NCBI GenBank assembly: GCA_038503035.1
Contig: JAVSML010024022.1
Location: 32,534-96,533 of the forward strand
From: Crocodylus rhombifer
Lineage: Eukaryota > Chordata > Crocodylia > Crocodylidae
Direction: 5' to 3'
Length of the DNA: 64,000 nt
Part shown: positions 25,585-37,798 of the stretch, piece by piece
How the letters are laid out: each line of letters starts with the position of its first letter
Position numbering within the stretch: position 1 is the first letter of the stretch
Position numbers and translations under genes: made by a program
The notes under the pieces: generated by a model
Told to the model about the DNA's origin: nothing
What the model saw: the letters and a program-made list of their open reading frames with translations, nothing else
Databases searched by the model: none

Positions 25585-25754
25585 GCAACATTAATGATTA
25601 TTAATTGTATTAAATATGCAGTGCATCCTGCCATGTACCCCCTCCACCCTAGTTTTGTTTTTGTGGCATGCCAGCACTCTGGCACCTTACAAGGTGGACA
25701 CTGTCGTTTTTTCGGCACTCCGGCCAAAAAACATTGCTTACCCGTGATTAGGAC

Positions 25755-26941
25755 CCTAAATAACAAGTTTAGCCACCTTTTCATATCCTCTAGTGCTCTA
25801 CAAATTATTTCAATTTTAATTATAACCCTTAGAGGCCTAAATAATGTTTTTAACATTGAATTATAAACATGTAAAGTAATGTAAGCAAAAATAACTCCCA
25901 CTTTCCCATTTGCTACAAATGTCTACCCCCCCAATTTAAAATGTACTTTATAACTTGTTACATTACCTATAACTTCTAAATAGAATGGTTTCCACACACT
26001 TCTTAATGTCTTCTCTCTTGGCTTAAGTGAATTATTTTGTGATATATCTATATTTATTGATCGATTGATATAATAGCATAGCAGAAAACAGTATGCTTTA
26101 CAAATATCCCTTACAAAATTTAAATTTTTATTTTTTTAAATATTTAAAAACATAGCTAGAATAGTTACTGTTTCATATGATTAAAGAGCTCACTTTAGGT
26201 AAGAAAATCAGAGCTCCCAATTACAAGTAGTAAATTAAATCATTATTTTTCTATTTGAACTTGGCAGCAGCTAAGTATATCATTCTCCTATGGGAGCCCT
26301 AAGAAAAGTCCGGTCAAGCTTTTCTAAAATTTTATAAATCAACAGAATAAAATTTTAGAACCTAATGTCCCAAAAAGGGGGCAGGTGGCAGAAATGGCCA
26401 AGGAATGAAAGGAAGACCTCAAGATCCTTCCTAAACCCTGTCAGCAAGAAATGCAGATGCTCTGCAAAGAATGAATTGAAAATTTTGCACCAGAATCCAG
26501 CGAGTGAAGATGTCTCACTAAGAAAGCACGTTAAAATGACAAAAGATTTTCTGTTCTTAAAAATCAAGCCGTCATACAATTTCTGGAAAAATGTTTTCCT
26601 CTAAGAAATGGTTCTACTTATACTTCTACCTGCTGAAGGACTGATAGCAGTATAATACAACATCCTTGGGGAGATGATCAAGAATTTCAGGAAGAGAATA
26701 AAGTAAAATAATCAACTTTTAACTTGTTCAAAACAGCTGGTTTCACCAGATGCTATGAATGAACTTGCAGAGAGCATGGGTATCAATTAGAAAGGAATAA
26801 GTTTGTATAATACACAGGAGAGGGAAAATAGAAGGAAAGGATAGGGGAGGAATCACTGCTGAGACTCAGATGGGTTGAAGAGATTAGAAAAGATAGAGAG
26901 TTTAATGTACTGAGGTTATAAAAGCTAGCCTAGGTAATGAG
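25755..26941. other. AT-rich unassigned intronic DNA
   Basis: No gene or recognisable transposon termini. Confidence 0.4.
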
Positions 26942-28055
26942 CAGGGATCCGGGTTTTCTTTTTTCCTGCTGGAAAACATGGATTTTGCCTTTTAAAGGGA
27001 AAAAGTCATGGATTTTCCCTTTTAAAAAAGGAGAAAAACCAGGGAAACCGTGGTTTTCCTCTGGCAGAGTTCCAGCCTGCAGGGGGCGGCTAGAGGCAGG
27101 GAGGGACTGGGAGGAAGATGATCAGAGGCAAGGGGCACCACATCTGTGTGTGACACATACGCATGTGGCCAGAAAGCTAGCCAGGCAGCATGGTGGAGAG
27201 CAGCTCCCACAGTTCCCTGGAGGTACGTTTATGGAGGGGTATAGATTATGTGAAAGGGGGAAAGGGGGGGCCTAAGCGATGCATAGAAGGGGCCTGAAGG
27301 GGCACATGCAGTATGGAACAGGGCTGCAGCCCTGGCTGAACCAGCACCAGGCAAGAGCCACCTCCACAGCCCAGCTGGCAAGACCTGGCATGGGAGGCCA
27401 CAGCATGGCAGGCAGGCTCTGTGCTGCCACCAGGAGTGCCACCATGGCTGCACAAGGTAAGGCAGCCCCCAGCCCGCTAGGCAGCAGCAGAGGGGCACAA
27501 CTCCATGTCACAGCCATACCTCACCTTGGCAGCCACAGTAGTACAAGGCTCCTGGCAGCAGTGCAGAGTTGTGCCCTCCTCCCCCTCCCTGCTGCTACCC
27601 AGCGGGCAGGGGCTGCCTCACCTCGTGCGGCCATGGTGGCACTCCTGGTGGCAGCACAGAGCCTCCCTGCCATGCTGGGGCCTCCCATGCCAGGTCCCGC
27701 CTGCTGGGCTGTGGAGGTGGCTCCTGCCTGGTACTGGTTCAGCCAGGGCTGCAGCCCTGTGCCCTACTGCTTTAGGACTGTGGGCTGACCACCAACAGGG
27801 CTGGGAGGGGTAGAGGGCTATAGGTCAGGAGTGAGGGGCACCAGCAAGGCCAGGGGGTTGTGTGTCAGGAGCGAGAAGCACCAGCAGGGCTGGGGTGGAG
27901 AGTGAGGGACAATGGTATAGGCAAGGGCAGGGCACTGGTATATCAGAGCTGCTCAGTGCCACAAAGCAGCTGGGGGTACAGCCACAGCTGGACCCATGTC
28001 CTGGTGAGTGAAGGGGGCAAGGGGAGCTCTGATTTTCCATGATAAAAAAACCCAA
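26942..28055. mobile_element. hAT-like element with a large hairpin core (family assignment tentative)
   Basis: The left end reads CAGGGATCCGGGTTTTC. Near the right end 'catgataaaaaaaccc' resembles its inverted form, but the exact right border and target duplication are not clear. AT-rich, palindromic ends ('ggattttgccttttaaaggg') surround a GC-rich core with a long inverted repeat at 27308-27770. The motif GGTCAGGAGTGAGGGGCA at 27823-27840 recurs at 48556-48573 and, one base different, at 63970-63987. The 'aggagaaaaac...gggaaacc' part near 27030 also recurs at about 48452-48470. Confidence 0.55.
27308..27770. repeat. long inverted repeat (hairpin), arms about 200 bp
   Basis: Arm 1 is 27308-27503 and arm 2 is 27566-27770, with a 62-base spacer. 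Arm 2 read backwards reproduces arm 1 from 'cagggctgcagccctggctg' through 'gccaccaggagtgccaccat' to 'ggcacaactc', with scattered mismatches; I judge about 90 percent identity by eye. The mirrored open frames on the two strands (both containing HGGTPGGSTEP and LGCGGGSCLVLVQPGLQPC) are a direct consequence and are not genes. Confidence 0.92.
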
Positions 28056-29220
28056 AAGCAAAAAGCAAAAAGATATAGGTATTAAGAATTAATTTTATTA
28101 TAATGACTCAGGCACTGGTAGGCTTCCAAATTGCTTTAAAATTGTAAATATATGCACAGGCATCCTGGGGCAAGCTGCAGGCTTGCATGGGACAGGAGTG
28201 CCCCAGTCCTGCCTGCCTCCCCTGACACCAGCCCAGTTGTAGCTGCTGCAAGCGCGTGGTGGGGCATGGAGTTGCCACCACGTCCACCCACCTTCCTCTC
28301 TCGCCTGTAAGCTGCGGACCCCAGGCTGGGGACGGGACAGACAATGAGTAGGGAGGTAGACTAAGTTCCCCCACTTGGCAGGCTCACTGGTAACACATGG
28401 CTGTCCTTTGCTCAGCTTCCTGATCCTGCACCACAGGGATCATTGTTATCCTTTCCCCCTTATGGGTACTACAACCTCCACTGAGGTCCAGGGACAGCTT
28501 TCAGCTCTGCCCTGGCCAGCACTGTCACAGCCTCAAGATCCCAGCCCTGGATGCACCTATAAAGAGCTGCACAGGCAGGGTACATGGGCGAGTGGGGAGC
28601 TGCATCCAGGGCCAGGGCAGAGTTGCAATCTGCTGTCTGCATGTCCCTGCCCACAGAAACTGTACCCACAGGAGGGGCATGCAGGTAGTGGACTGTGGTT
28701 ATGACCAGGCTCCACCCTGTTACTGCCCCACAATCTTGCCTTTCTGATCCAGGCCTCACCTGCCTGTCCCACTCCTGAACACCGCTGCCTAGGACCCCAT
28801 CCAACATACGGAGTTTTGGCAAGTTGTTGCACATGGGTGGAGGCCTGAGACAGCTCACCAAAACAGCCTGTGGCCGTCAGGACCAAATAATTTCCCACCC
28901 CACTTGGCTTAGAGACCATTAGTTTAGAATTAATATTTCCCATCTCTTCAAAGGAATTAAAGGAATAGCTCAAAGTTGGAAGATGCTGATATTCAACTTC
29001 TATTTGTTTGGAGCCCAAAGGCCCTGAGCTGACTCTGAATTGAGGCGGTCTTCTCAAACCATGAGCCATAATAATGCATTTGGGCTTGGGGAAGTAGGTG
29101 CTATGGAAGAATAATATCCACAGCAGATTCAAATGCATAGCAACCAAAATGCTAGAAACCAGTGTAAGAACTAGAAAATAGAGGAGCTGAGATAGATCTG
29201 TGAAAAAGGAACTTATTATT
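28056..29220. other. unassigned intronic DNA, partly GC-rich
   Basis: A GC-rich stretch (28140-28860) resembles the cores of neighbouring hAT-like elements but has no termini I can define. The rest is AT-rich. No gene seen. Confidence 0.35.
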
Positions 29221-29227
29221 GTCTAAG

Positions 29228-29468
29228 TGGTCTCCACATTTTTTTGATCGTGCACCCCTATCAGTAAAAAATTTTTGAGCATGCACCCCCAATATACGCA
29301 TATTTATATTCACGCACCCCTTATCAGTAAAAAAATTTTTAGTATGTACCCCCAATATATGTATATTTATATAAATATAAATAGAAGTTCTAATATTTTC
29401 TTCTTGCACCCAAATGGGTCCTCTTGCGCACCTCCTGGGGTACGTGCACCCCACTTCGGAGACCATTG
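29228..29468. mobile_element. hAT element with internal tandem duplication
   Basis: The termini TGGTCTCCAC and GGAGACCATTG are inverted matches (consensus CAGTGGTCTCCA). GTCTAAG flanks both sides (29221-29227 and 29469-29475), a 7-bp visible duplication because the left two element bases are lost. Inside, a unit of roughly 55-65 bp ('gcaccc..tatcagtaaaaaattttt..gcatgcaccccc aatata') is present twice. Confidence 0.85.
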
Positions 29469-29476
29469 GTCTAAGA

Positions 29477-30153
29477 GATGAATAAGGGGAATGGGCATAT
29501 CCCTGCTGAAGTACAGTACAAGCAGGAAGAATGTGAGAGTCCTGAAGATGCAGGCAGAACTCTTAGACAGAAGAGACAGAAGTCTTAGAGCTCATAATTA
29601 TGTCTAGACATTCAAAACATCAAAGCTGAAGGTGGGGTCTGCAGCTGGCATCCTAAGTTTCACTCTCATATGAGAGGACCTGCTTTAAATAGGAAACTCA
29701 AATGCCTTTTAATACCCCCCTCTGCTTCAGTTTCTCTATCTTGCATCCCACACTAGGAATGGTGAAGTGCTTTATTTTTCCTTTTTCAAAAGGCTTAGGC
29801 TAAGAAGAAATAAAGGTAGAGGAGTAGAAGCAAAACAGGACGAAAGCCAGAAGTTCAACACTTCGATAGTAAAGGGAACGAAAGAACCAGAAGGAAAGGA
29901 ACAGGTTAGCATTTGTAAAGAAGGTGGCTCACTTAATTCTTTTGGTTCTTTATTAGTATGAAAAGTACTATTATCCAAGTTTTAAGTATACATTTAATAT
30001 CCACCTGTAGACTATAATCTTAAGAACCATGCTAACTCAGGGTTTATATTCAATGGATGATGCCAAAGTAATTGAAAGTCTATTAATGAAGTAATTAATA
30101 AAATCCAGTACACTTCTAATGGTGTTTGCTGTCTTTTGTTTGGCTTTTAATCA
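29477..30153. other. unassigned intronic DNA
   Basis: No recognised gene or repeat. Confidence 0.4.
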
Positions 30154-30161
30154 ACTTAGAC

Positions 30162-30459
30162 CAGTAATAATCAACCAGGGTGCTGCAACACCCTAGGGTG
30201 CCTTAAGAGCCTTTCAATGGGGCCACACGATGTTAGAACTGTTAGGTATGCACAATGTGATTCACAAGACAAACCTAGAGATTTCAAATAGGAATCCAGA
30301 GTGTTAAAACCCATCTGACCTGTTGTGGTCTCTCTGAGTTCTTTGCAACAGAAGAATTGCTTTATTGTTTTCTGTAGTAAAAAAATAAGTAAAAACTAAA
30401 AGCTGACATTTTTCATGGGGTGCCTGTGCCTTAAAGCTAAAAAGGCAGAGAAGACACTG
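30162..30459. mobile_element. non-autonomous hAT element with perfect 8-bp TSD
   Basis: It begins CAGTAATAATCAACC and ends GAAGACACTG. ACTTAGAC flanks both sides exactly (30154-30161 and 30460-30467). The interior ('gattcacaagacaaac..agagat', 'tttgcaacagaagaattgct') is homologous to the element at 51626-51879. No coding sequence. Confidence 0.92.
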
Positions 30460-30467
30460 ACTTAGAC

Positions 30468-31048
30468 AATAAAAAAATACACTGATCAGTACAAGCCTGC
30501 AGAAAATCTCTGCAGAACTTATTTTCCACTCAACTTAGCTGCAATTGCCATTTTCCAATTTTGCATTATTGCTAGAGACTTCAAAAAAGGTCAAAAGACC
30601 TTTCTGAGCCTAGATGGTCCATGGAGCTAGTACAGTTAAGGCACACCAGCTTCTGCAACTGAAAGCACACCCACAAGTGCCACAGCTAGTTTTACTGCCA
30701 GCTATCTTTGACTCCTGTGTAAAAACGATCAAGCTCAAGGAAGTCATTTAAGGTTAAGATACAAGAAACTATTGATATGGATGGAAGAACTGTTTAAGTT
30801 ACTACATCATAGGAGCTCGAATTAACACAAAGTAAAAAAGTTAAGATTTTGAATTGCAGACTTAGTTTTCCATAGCTCAGAGGCTTGGAACGATCTAGAA
30901 CTAGTAGGTATTAAAGAAGTCTTTTTAGGATTTGGGATATATTCAAAGTAGGCCTATAAGAAGCAGCAAATCTGAGCTGAAGACAGGCTGGCTCAAGGTT
31001 GGGCTGCCTTATTTAGGAGGTGGGTTAGGCACTCAAGATTTAGGCCAG
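30468..31048. other. unassigned intronic DNA
   Basis: AT-rich; nothing recognised. Confidence 0.4.
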
Positions 31049-31139
31049 TGATTCCCAAAAGGTGGCACAAGTATGACAGAAGTGTGCCAGATCCCCATGT
31101 GAAGACATAAATGCTGTCCTCCCTTATCAGCACCCTATA
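31049..31139. mobile_element. left end of a hAT-like element (partial)
   Basis: The sequence CAGTGATTCCCAAAAGGTGGCAC looks like a hAT terminus (CAGTGGTTCCCAAA type) followed by 'gtgccag'. No matching right end or duplication was found. A CR1 fragment begins about 90 bp downstream and may have interrupted or replaced the rest. Confidence 0.45.
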
Positions 31140-31502
31140 CTTGTCACATTGACACAAGTGGCCATCTATAAACTGGCCAAGGGAGACCAGCAGGCAATGG
31201 GAGAGTCCCTGTTCCCCCAAGCACTACCGGGAGTAACAAGGAACAACGGCCGTAGGTTGACTGAGAGTAGATTCAGGCTAGATATCAGGAGGCACTACTT
31301 CAGTCAGGGCGGCTAGGATCTGGAACCAACTTCCAAGGGAAGTGGTGCTCACTACTACCCTGGGGGTCTTTAAGAGGAGGCTAGATAGACACCTTGCTGG
31401 GGTCATCTGACCCCAGCATTCTTTCCTGCCTGTGGCAGGGGGTCAGACTAGATGATCTGCTCAGGTACATTCCGACCCTACTAACTATGAAACTATAAAA
31501 CT
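31140..31502 (+). mobile_element. CR1 3' fragment, second family
   Basis: It encodes the end of an ORF2 in a decayed frame (RFRLDIRRHYF-like, IWNQLPREVV, then RLDRHLAGVI and a stop). The CR1 3' UTR 'gggggtcagactagatgatc' and a tail 'ctaactatgaaactataaaa' follow. It differs from the 5601-8744 family in UTR and tail and matches the small fragment at 25338-25425. Confidence 0.9.
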
Positions 31503-31975
31503 AAGTGGTGCCCATAGCTCTGCAGACTGCTGCCATTGCTGCCTCCTCCGCCCTGCCTTCAATGCCCCAGACAGCCTCAGAGTGTCAGCCCATGCTACAC
31601 TCTCAGCAGTGCACTTGGTACGTGAACATGCAGATGGAGCCAAATTCTGGCAACCCAGCTCATCCCCTCCACTCCTCCAATGCTCCCGGGGTCAGCAAAA
31701 GAGTCTGTGGGGGTGGTCACCAACATGCATAGGCAGAGGGGGAAAAAATTTGGGGGGAGTGGGGGCTGAGCAGGAAAGTCTGCGGGGGCTGGGGGGGGGG
31801 CTGGGATTCTGAGTCATCGCCAGGAAGAGCCCAGTATAGCCCGGTGGCTCCTCCAGAGGCACAGCACTGGAGGGGGAGGGGGGGCAGCACATGGCCCCCT
31901 GATTTTTGCTCAGGGCAAGGGTAGACTGGGGGGGGGTGGGAAACGTACACATGCAGCTGTCCAACCTTTATTACT
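31503..31975. other. GC-rich, G-run containing block
   Basis: Several G-runs (about 31787-31800, 31871-31883, 31929-31938) lie in otherwise C/G-rich sequence like the cores of the hAT elements. No termini or gene recognised; open frames are compositional. Confidence 0.4.
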
Positions 31976-33010
31976 ATCACCCAAGTACAACCCTCTAGTC
32001 TTCTCTATTGGGTGTGGGGGACCTGGGTTCTATGATCACTCCACAGAGAGAGGATGTAAGAGAGAAAGAAAAAAACATGATCCATTAGGATCAAGGTATG
32101 ATTTGAGGAGGAAAAGTCTTAAAAAAAAGCTAAAGTGCAACAATTCTAGGTTCCAGTGACCCCCTGCCACCCTTTGTTATGATAGTCATTGCTCCTGTTC
32201 ATTCACACAGCATGATCACAGGAACTTCACGGCCTTAATTACCATTCAAGGTTATTAATATCATGCTGGAAAAGTGAGCATAAATTATCCAGAAAGCTGT
32301 TTTATTAAGATAATAACAATATGTACCTTAAATAGCATTTGGTCAGTCAATGGATTTTATAACACCCTTTCACTGAACTCTGATACTCAGTAGCATTTCA
32401 TGGACAGGCTATTTGAAGAGAGCATCAAAAAATACACAACCTACTAAAATAGCCACTGTTTTTGAAGATATTTTGTTCAACTGAATCTTTACTTTCTGTA
32501 GCAGCAAGTTCACACAAACAGAATAAGAGTTTCTATTTATTCCTACTGCATGGAAAAAATATGGCAGATGGGCACTTAAAACGTAAGAAGGCTGTTGAAG
32601 TTGTCAGCATCTTAAATGTCTTAAACATAGCTTGGTAAATTCTAAGATATAAAAGATTACTTTAAGCATAATTCATTGCAGCAGAGAAGTTCACAACACT
32701 TTAGCATACCAAACCAGAGCGAGATTAAATTACCTGGAAGAGTCTTCTTGTATTACAGGCGACATCAAATATCAACAAGCTGGAAAAAGTCAGACTTTTT
32801 TTGTTTTTCCTACTGCGGACAAAGATACAGAATCTTGTCAAAGCATGTAACAATGTTGCTATATACACAGTACAGCAACAACAAAAAAAGCATAGGAAAA
32901 GAAGAAATCTAAACTACTATTTCATTTCAAATTTGCAAATGGATTTACTTTTGCCAAATAAATCCCTGTAAGAGACAATTTCAAGGTTCCTTATGCATAA
33001 ATATAACTGT
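31976..33010. other. AT-rich unassigned intronic DNA
   Basis: No recognised gene or mobile element. Confidence 0.4.
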
Positions 33011-33019
33011 CTTCCTTCA

Positions 33020-33130
33020 TTTTTAAAGAGACGAAGATTTTTTCGTGATATTTTCTATTGGACCAACTGCATATCTGGGAGAGAAGTCAGACAAAACTTT
33101 TGGGCACAAACTGCCCTTCCTCAAGTCATT
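33020..33130. repeat. ancient interspersed repeat fragment, unassigned family
   Basis: The phrase 'tattttctattggaccaactgcatat..acaaaacttttgggcacaaactgcccttcctcaag' is a sequence type I associate with old amniote interspersed repeats (GGACCAACT and CTTTTGGG..CCTTC blocks). I cannot name the family from sequence alone. Confidence 0.4.
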
Positions 33131-35206
33131 TTTCCTTTCAGCCTATAACAACTTTCTTCTAACAAGAAAAAAAAATATGACTTAATTTACAGTATGGATT
33201 GAACAACTGGTCAAGGCAATTACTCAGTCCATGATGTAAAAGACTCAGGCATCTAAAAGTCAAATGCTGCAGTGTTCAACTTTTAGGTGCCAGGCCACTG
33301 TGGCAGAATTTTGAACTGACATCTATATTCCCTACAAAATTAGGCACCTACACTCACTATACATCGTATAGGATACACAAGATCCCCCAAAATCATGATA
33401 AAAAATCCTGCCCAATGAACAGGATGAAAAGCCAGCAAAACTGAAAATAGGGCTCTAGAAATCCTAGCCACCTCCAGAGTTTAGACAACTGATTTTGGTT
33501 TGCAGATAGGCACATCCATCTAGTTAGGATCCACAACTCAAAATTCTCCTCTATGAGTAGCCTGTATCCATTCTGAAAAGAATGGAGAAGAATCCATTTC
33601 GTTTAAAATGGAATACCAGGCCAGTGGTTGTTTCCACTTTTTATGAGAGTCAGTAGTTAAGCACACTGACCCAGGAAATGGGATATTTGGATTTAATTCA
33701 TTCTTTAGCCTGAGGGTGCTGAAACCTGCATCTTTGTCTTTCCTAAAAGTGTGCTAACCCTCAGTCTATTGGTGGGAACATTCTTCACCCCTCATGTTGA
33801 AACCATGCAGAAAATTTCAAGATTCACAAGAGCCAGAGAGATACAAGAATAAGCCTGACTTTATAGCTTAGCAAGTACAGAAGTCTTTGGGGAGGGGGGA
33901 ATGTTATCTGTTTTAAAGCCTTTTGTTGTTACAAAAATTATGCTAAAAGCTGCTTATGAGATCAATATCTTAAAAATTCTGATACAAAGGACACATATTT
34001 TATGTTTACCAAGTACTTAATTTATGTTTTCAAAAAGTTATTCCATTGGTATTTTAGTTTTCCCTCCTTCCAGTTGAATTATGTTAGAGAACAAACACAC
34101 CAAATTGAAAGTTTGCTATCTAGCATCTACGGAGAACTCTAAGCATGAGCCAGAAGCAGTAAAAAGGACAATGGCAGAAGCTAACAATAGCAAGATTTAG
34201 TTATAATACCCTCACTGGAAGCCCAGCCACCTTTCAAGTGCTGAAAAGAAGATCCAACTATTCTTCGATTGTTCGATCTTATTTAAGAATTCCATGTTTT
34301 ATATCACCTCAGGCTGTGAGGTCTCATATTTTTGAAATACCACAGGTCAGTAAGCCACTGAAAAGGAATTAAAAGAACACCACCACGTCATCTTCCTGGC
34401 TGTTATTTGAATGAGAAGAAAAAAAAATCTCCAGTAATGCATTCCTTCACCAGTCCCCATTTTTTGAGCCTCACTCCTCTGTAAAACTGAATTGCCTATC
34501 TCAGCTGCTACATATATATTTCCCACACAGCAACAATTTTAAGTTAACATAATTCCTTAGTCTTTCAGGTGCCCACGACTGCAGAGGAACTGACAAAAGC
34601 TAATGTTCCATTTTTGCCAAGCAACATATTCAGTACAGCAACAGTGAAATCTATTTCCATTCAGTTCACATCTGATGTGTTATCTTTACAAGCTCGAGAA
34701 CACAACACACATTTTTTCTGAAAGTTTACACTCGACAAAAGCTGAGGTTTAAGTCTTCAATTAAGTAAATAAACACCTTAACTCATCATTAGAAAGTGGC
34801 TTATGCAAATCCTGCTGAACAAACAAAATATTTAAATAAAGGGCTCTATCGAGTTACCAACATTAGTAATCCATTCAACTGAAGGCAAACATTATCCTAT
34901 TTACTGCTGATATAGAAGACACCAACCATAAGAAAACTAGTGCCATTTTGGTGGTGCAGGATCAGAAGGAGCCTGGATCAAGTACATGTACATTCCCCAC
35001 TATATACCAGATGCATATATACCATAAAACAAAGATGTAAGGGTAGGTTCTAATAACTAAAAACAACATCTAATTGCATAGCTAGACTGCTCTGACTGTG
35101 TATTACAAATATGGTTTGGAGCCAAAGGAATAATCACCTCCAAAATGGGAATATTGTTGATGGAATGTATTAGCAGTGCAAGATGATTCCATATTATGGA
35201 TCTATC
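33131..35206. other. AT-rich unassigned intronic DNA
   Basis: Nothing recognised. The stretch is among the least repeat-like of the window, so it may contain unique or conserved noncoding sequence, which a single sequence cannot show. Confidence 0.4.
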
Positions 35207-35214
35207 ATGTAGAC

Positions 35215-36096
35215 CACTGTGGGCAATTATTTGGGCTGGAGCTTAAACTCCATTTAAGGAGTTTCCATGAGCTGCTGTGAACTAAAGGTGGCGGTACTGA
35301 GCCAGCCCACCACGGGCAGGCGGAAGGGGAGGGTCAATTGGTCCTATCCAGCCTTGGGCTGTCCGCCCCACACCCACCACCAGAGGCACCAGATGGAGCG
35401 TGTGGGTGGAGTCTCCATGGAGACTGGCCTGGGACCACCACAGGTAGGGTGAGTTCAGCTGGGTGGATGGCATGGGGCGGGGCCACAGGCAGGTGGGGAG
35501 TGGTGTCCAGGAGTGGGACGAGTGGGTGGGAACAGGACTGCAGGGTGGTGACAGAATGGGGTTGAGGCCTGGGGGCAGAGCCCCAATCCAATCCCTGCAT
35601 GTCCCTGTAGCGGGTGCCGGTTCCACCAACAGGGACTTGCAGGTAGCAGATCATGGCATGCCCTAGCCCCACAACCCCCGGTCCCAGCTGGCTGTCCCAC
35701 TCCCAGACACTGCTCCCCACCTGCTTATGGCTCCATCCCATCCTCCCACCCAAGCATGTCCTGCCCCACAGGGGTCCTGGGCCAGTCTCCATGGAGACCC
35801 TTCCTGCCCGCCCACCCACAGGCCCACCCTGTCCAGCATCCCTGGCAGCAAATACAAGGTGGACTGGCAGCAGCAGCTGGGCAGAATGAGTCACCACTGT
35901 GGGGACTACTGGGAAGCTGAGTCTAGTTGCCGCACCACCCCATTGCATACGTGAGGGTGCTGGGACTGGCTGCATGCACCATGGCCCAGGCTGCTTTCTG
36001 TGTCTGGGCCAGGTGAGCTAAGGGACCTGCCACAGGCTGAACAAGACCCCTTGGCAGGCCAGATGCAACCAACAGGCTGTATTTTGCCCACCCCTC
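35215..36096. mobile_element. hAT element (GGGGTGGGCAAA family) with foldback core
   Basis: The right end TATTTTGCCCACCCCTC is the inverted form of the start of the 44215 copy (CAGGGGTGGGCAAAATA). The left end is CACTGTGGGCAATTAT. Flanking 8-mers are ATGTAGAC (35207-35214) and ATGCAGAT (36097-36104), two transitions apart. The 882-bp body has a GC-rich core whose halves are inverted copies of each other. Open frames on both strands with matching words (SMETG, SLHGDW) follow from that palindrome. Confidence 0.87.
35409..35798. repeat. inverted repeat in hAT core
   Basis: The arms are about 35409-35518 and 35693-35798. Both ends carry the self-complementary TCTCCATGGAGA. 'gactggcc', 'gggtgg', 'gcaggtggggag' and 'gagtgggac' follow in the same order when one arm is reverse-complemented. 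Identity is perhaps 75-80 percent by eye, with small gaps. The spacer is about 175 bp. Confidence 0.82.
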
Positions 36097-36104
36097 ATGC
36101 AGAT

Positions 36105-37798
36105 CAAAGACAGCTTCATCAAATGAAGATGGAAACTGACATTAACATACTAACCCCTGGATTTTTGCACACTTGCTTTAGTAGGTTCTGGGAAGCCCAT
36201 TAGTGTATTTCTTCTAGGCAGAAGAATGCTACTAGAATTACTAAGAAAGAGAGGCAAATGGAGTTTCAAAGTACCAGGTCACGATCTAATTCTGACTTCA
36301 TCACCTCACAAAAAACATCTTATATGTCCCTGACAGACAGTAAGGTGGCAAAGCTTAACTTGTGAGAAAAAGAAAGCAATGATAACTGTAAAAAGAACAT
36401 AAGCCATATGCTTTAGTGAGCACTATTCTTAACTTTGATACTATTCAAAAGGTACTGCCACAAGAAGGGTCTTAATGTGTTAAGAAGTTTTCTCTGAGCC
36501 TTTCACAGTTCAAGAAAAACTGACATTCAACTCTCAAGCATCATAAGAATTTTCTTGAATGAACTTGTGCTTAGCAGTATCAGAAAGATAGTCTGGGATC
36601 CAAACTTTTAGTTCACAAAAAATATTGATGCAGGTTAAGAGGCTAATTCAGTCACTATATCTATTCATTCTTTGGTCTCTCTGCAAAGATAAATGGTGTC
36701 AATTAGTGCCAGTTATAATGACGGTTTTTAAAATATACAGATTTGTCCATGGAGACAATGAAATAGCCCTCATATTTTAACTTTCAGACACTATCTACCT
36801 GGACTGGATTCAAACAAGACAATTTCTATCCCCTGAGCCGTCCAATCCTTCCAAAAACAAATTTAAGACAGACACATTAATACTGTGTCTAAGAGACAAA
36901 TATCAGTGTTCAGGATAAACATTATGCAAGGAAAGCAATCCTGTCTTAAAAGTACATTTCTAAATTAATATAAATACAAAAACTATATTTAATTTCCAAC
37001 TACATAACTGTGTAATTTACCTATTTAAGCAAACAAACTTTCATTAATCACGGTTAAGACTTTAAAAATGTAAAATACTTTTGGTTACAGGGACATAAAA
37101 TAGGATTCCCTGCATTATAAACATATCAGCAAGTAGTTGTTCTTTCCCAAGCTGAACTATTAGCTACTAGAACATCATTTTACACTTTTAAAATTGGTTT
37201 CCACATAATTAGATTTACAGAGCCCCACCTTCAAATCTGTGAAGTTTGCATTATTTGGCAAATTAACACATTCACTACAACCTAAGTCTGGTGTACAGTT
37301 TTCAATTCTCTTTAAAAAAAATTAAAGATGACTATTTATCTTCTATGAATAACTAAGGGGGAAAAACTTTTAATACTCATTTCTGATTTTCACTCCCTCC
37401 TGGTTCTCTGCCACTACTATTTTCTGCACCTTCAGATTTGTCCAGCCATTCATAGTGAGCCAGTATGCTTCTCTGTAAATATTTATAAGTATAAATGTTC
37501 TTTCTTGATAAGCTGCTTGGCCAATATCTCAATATTACTAAGATGTTACATTACTAGGTATTGATATAAAATACTTTGTCCAAATCATATAATCAAAAAT
37601 AATGAAACAATTCAGTAACTACAGTAACTGTGCTTCTTCATAATAATTCAGATAGCAGCACTAAGGAGGACTGTTTTGTTTTGTGCATTACTTCTTACCA
37701 CATGCCCTCAGTGCTCTGCAGCACTTACTGAACTAATCTCCAGAAGCTTCATGTGACAACACTGAGCTCTATCTGGAATCTCTGCCCCTGTGTTCACA
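36105..37798. other. AT-rich unassigned intronic DNA
   Basis: No recognised gene or mobile element. Confidence 0.4.

Larger units (their letters stand above)
24134..25746. mobile_element. large non-autonomous hAT element with GC-rich foldback core
   Basis: The left end CAGAGGTCAGCAACCC and right end CATTGCTTACCCGTG (decayed form of GGTTGCTGACCCCTG) are inverted relatives. Flanking 8-mers are ATCTGGAC (24126-24133) and ATTAGGAC (25747-25754), 6 of 8 identical. AT-rich ends surround a GC-rich core from about 24250 to 25330. Within the core, about 24558-24731 is the approximate reverse complement of about 25078-25245. A CR1 3' end and a poly-A run were inserted later. Long overlapping open frames on both strands come from the GC-rich palindromic composition, not from genes. 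Confidence 0.82.

Noticed and set aside
27279..27788. 169-codon + strand frame mirrored by - strand frames with matching peptides
   Set aside because: The mirrored peptides come from the inverted repeat at 27308-27770, not from paralogous genes.
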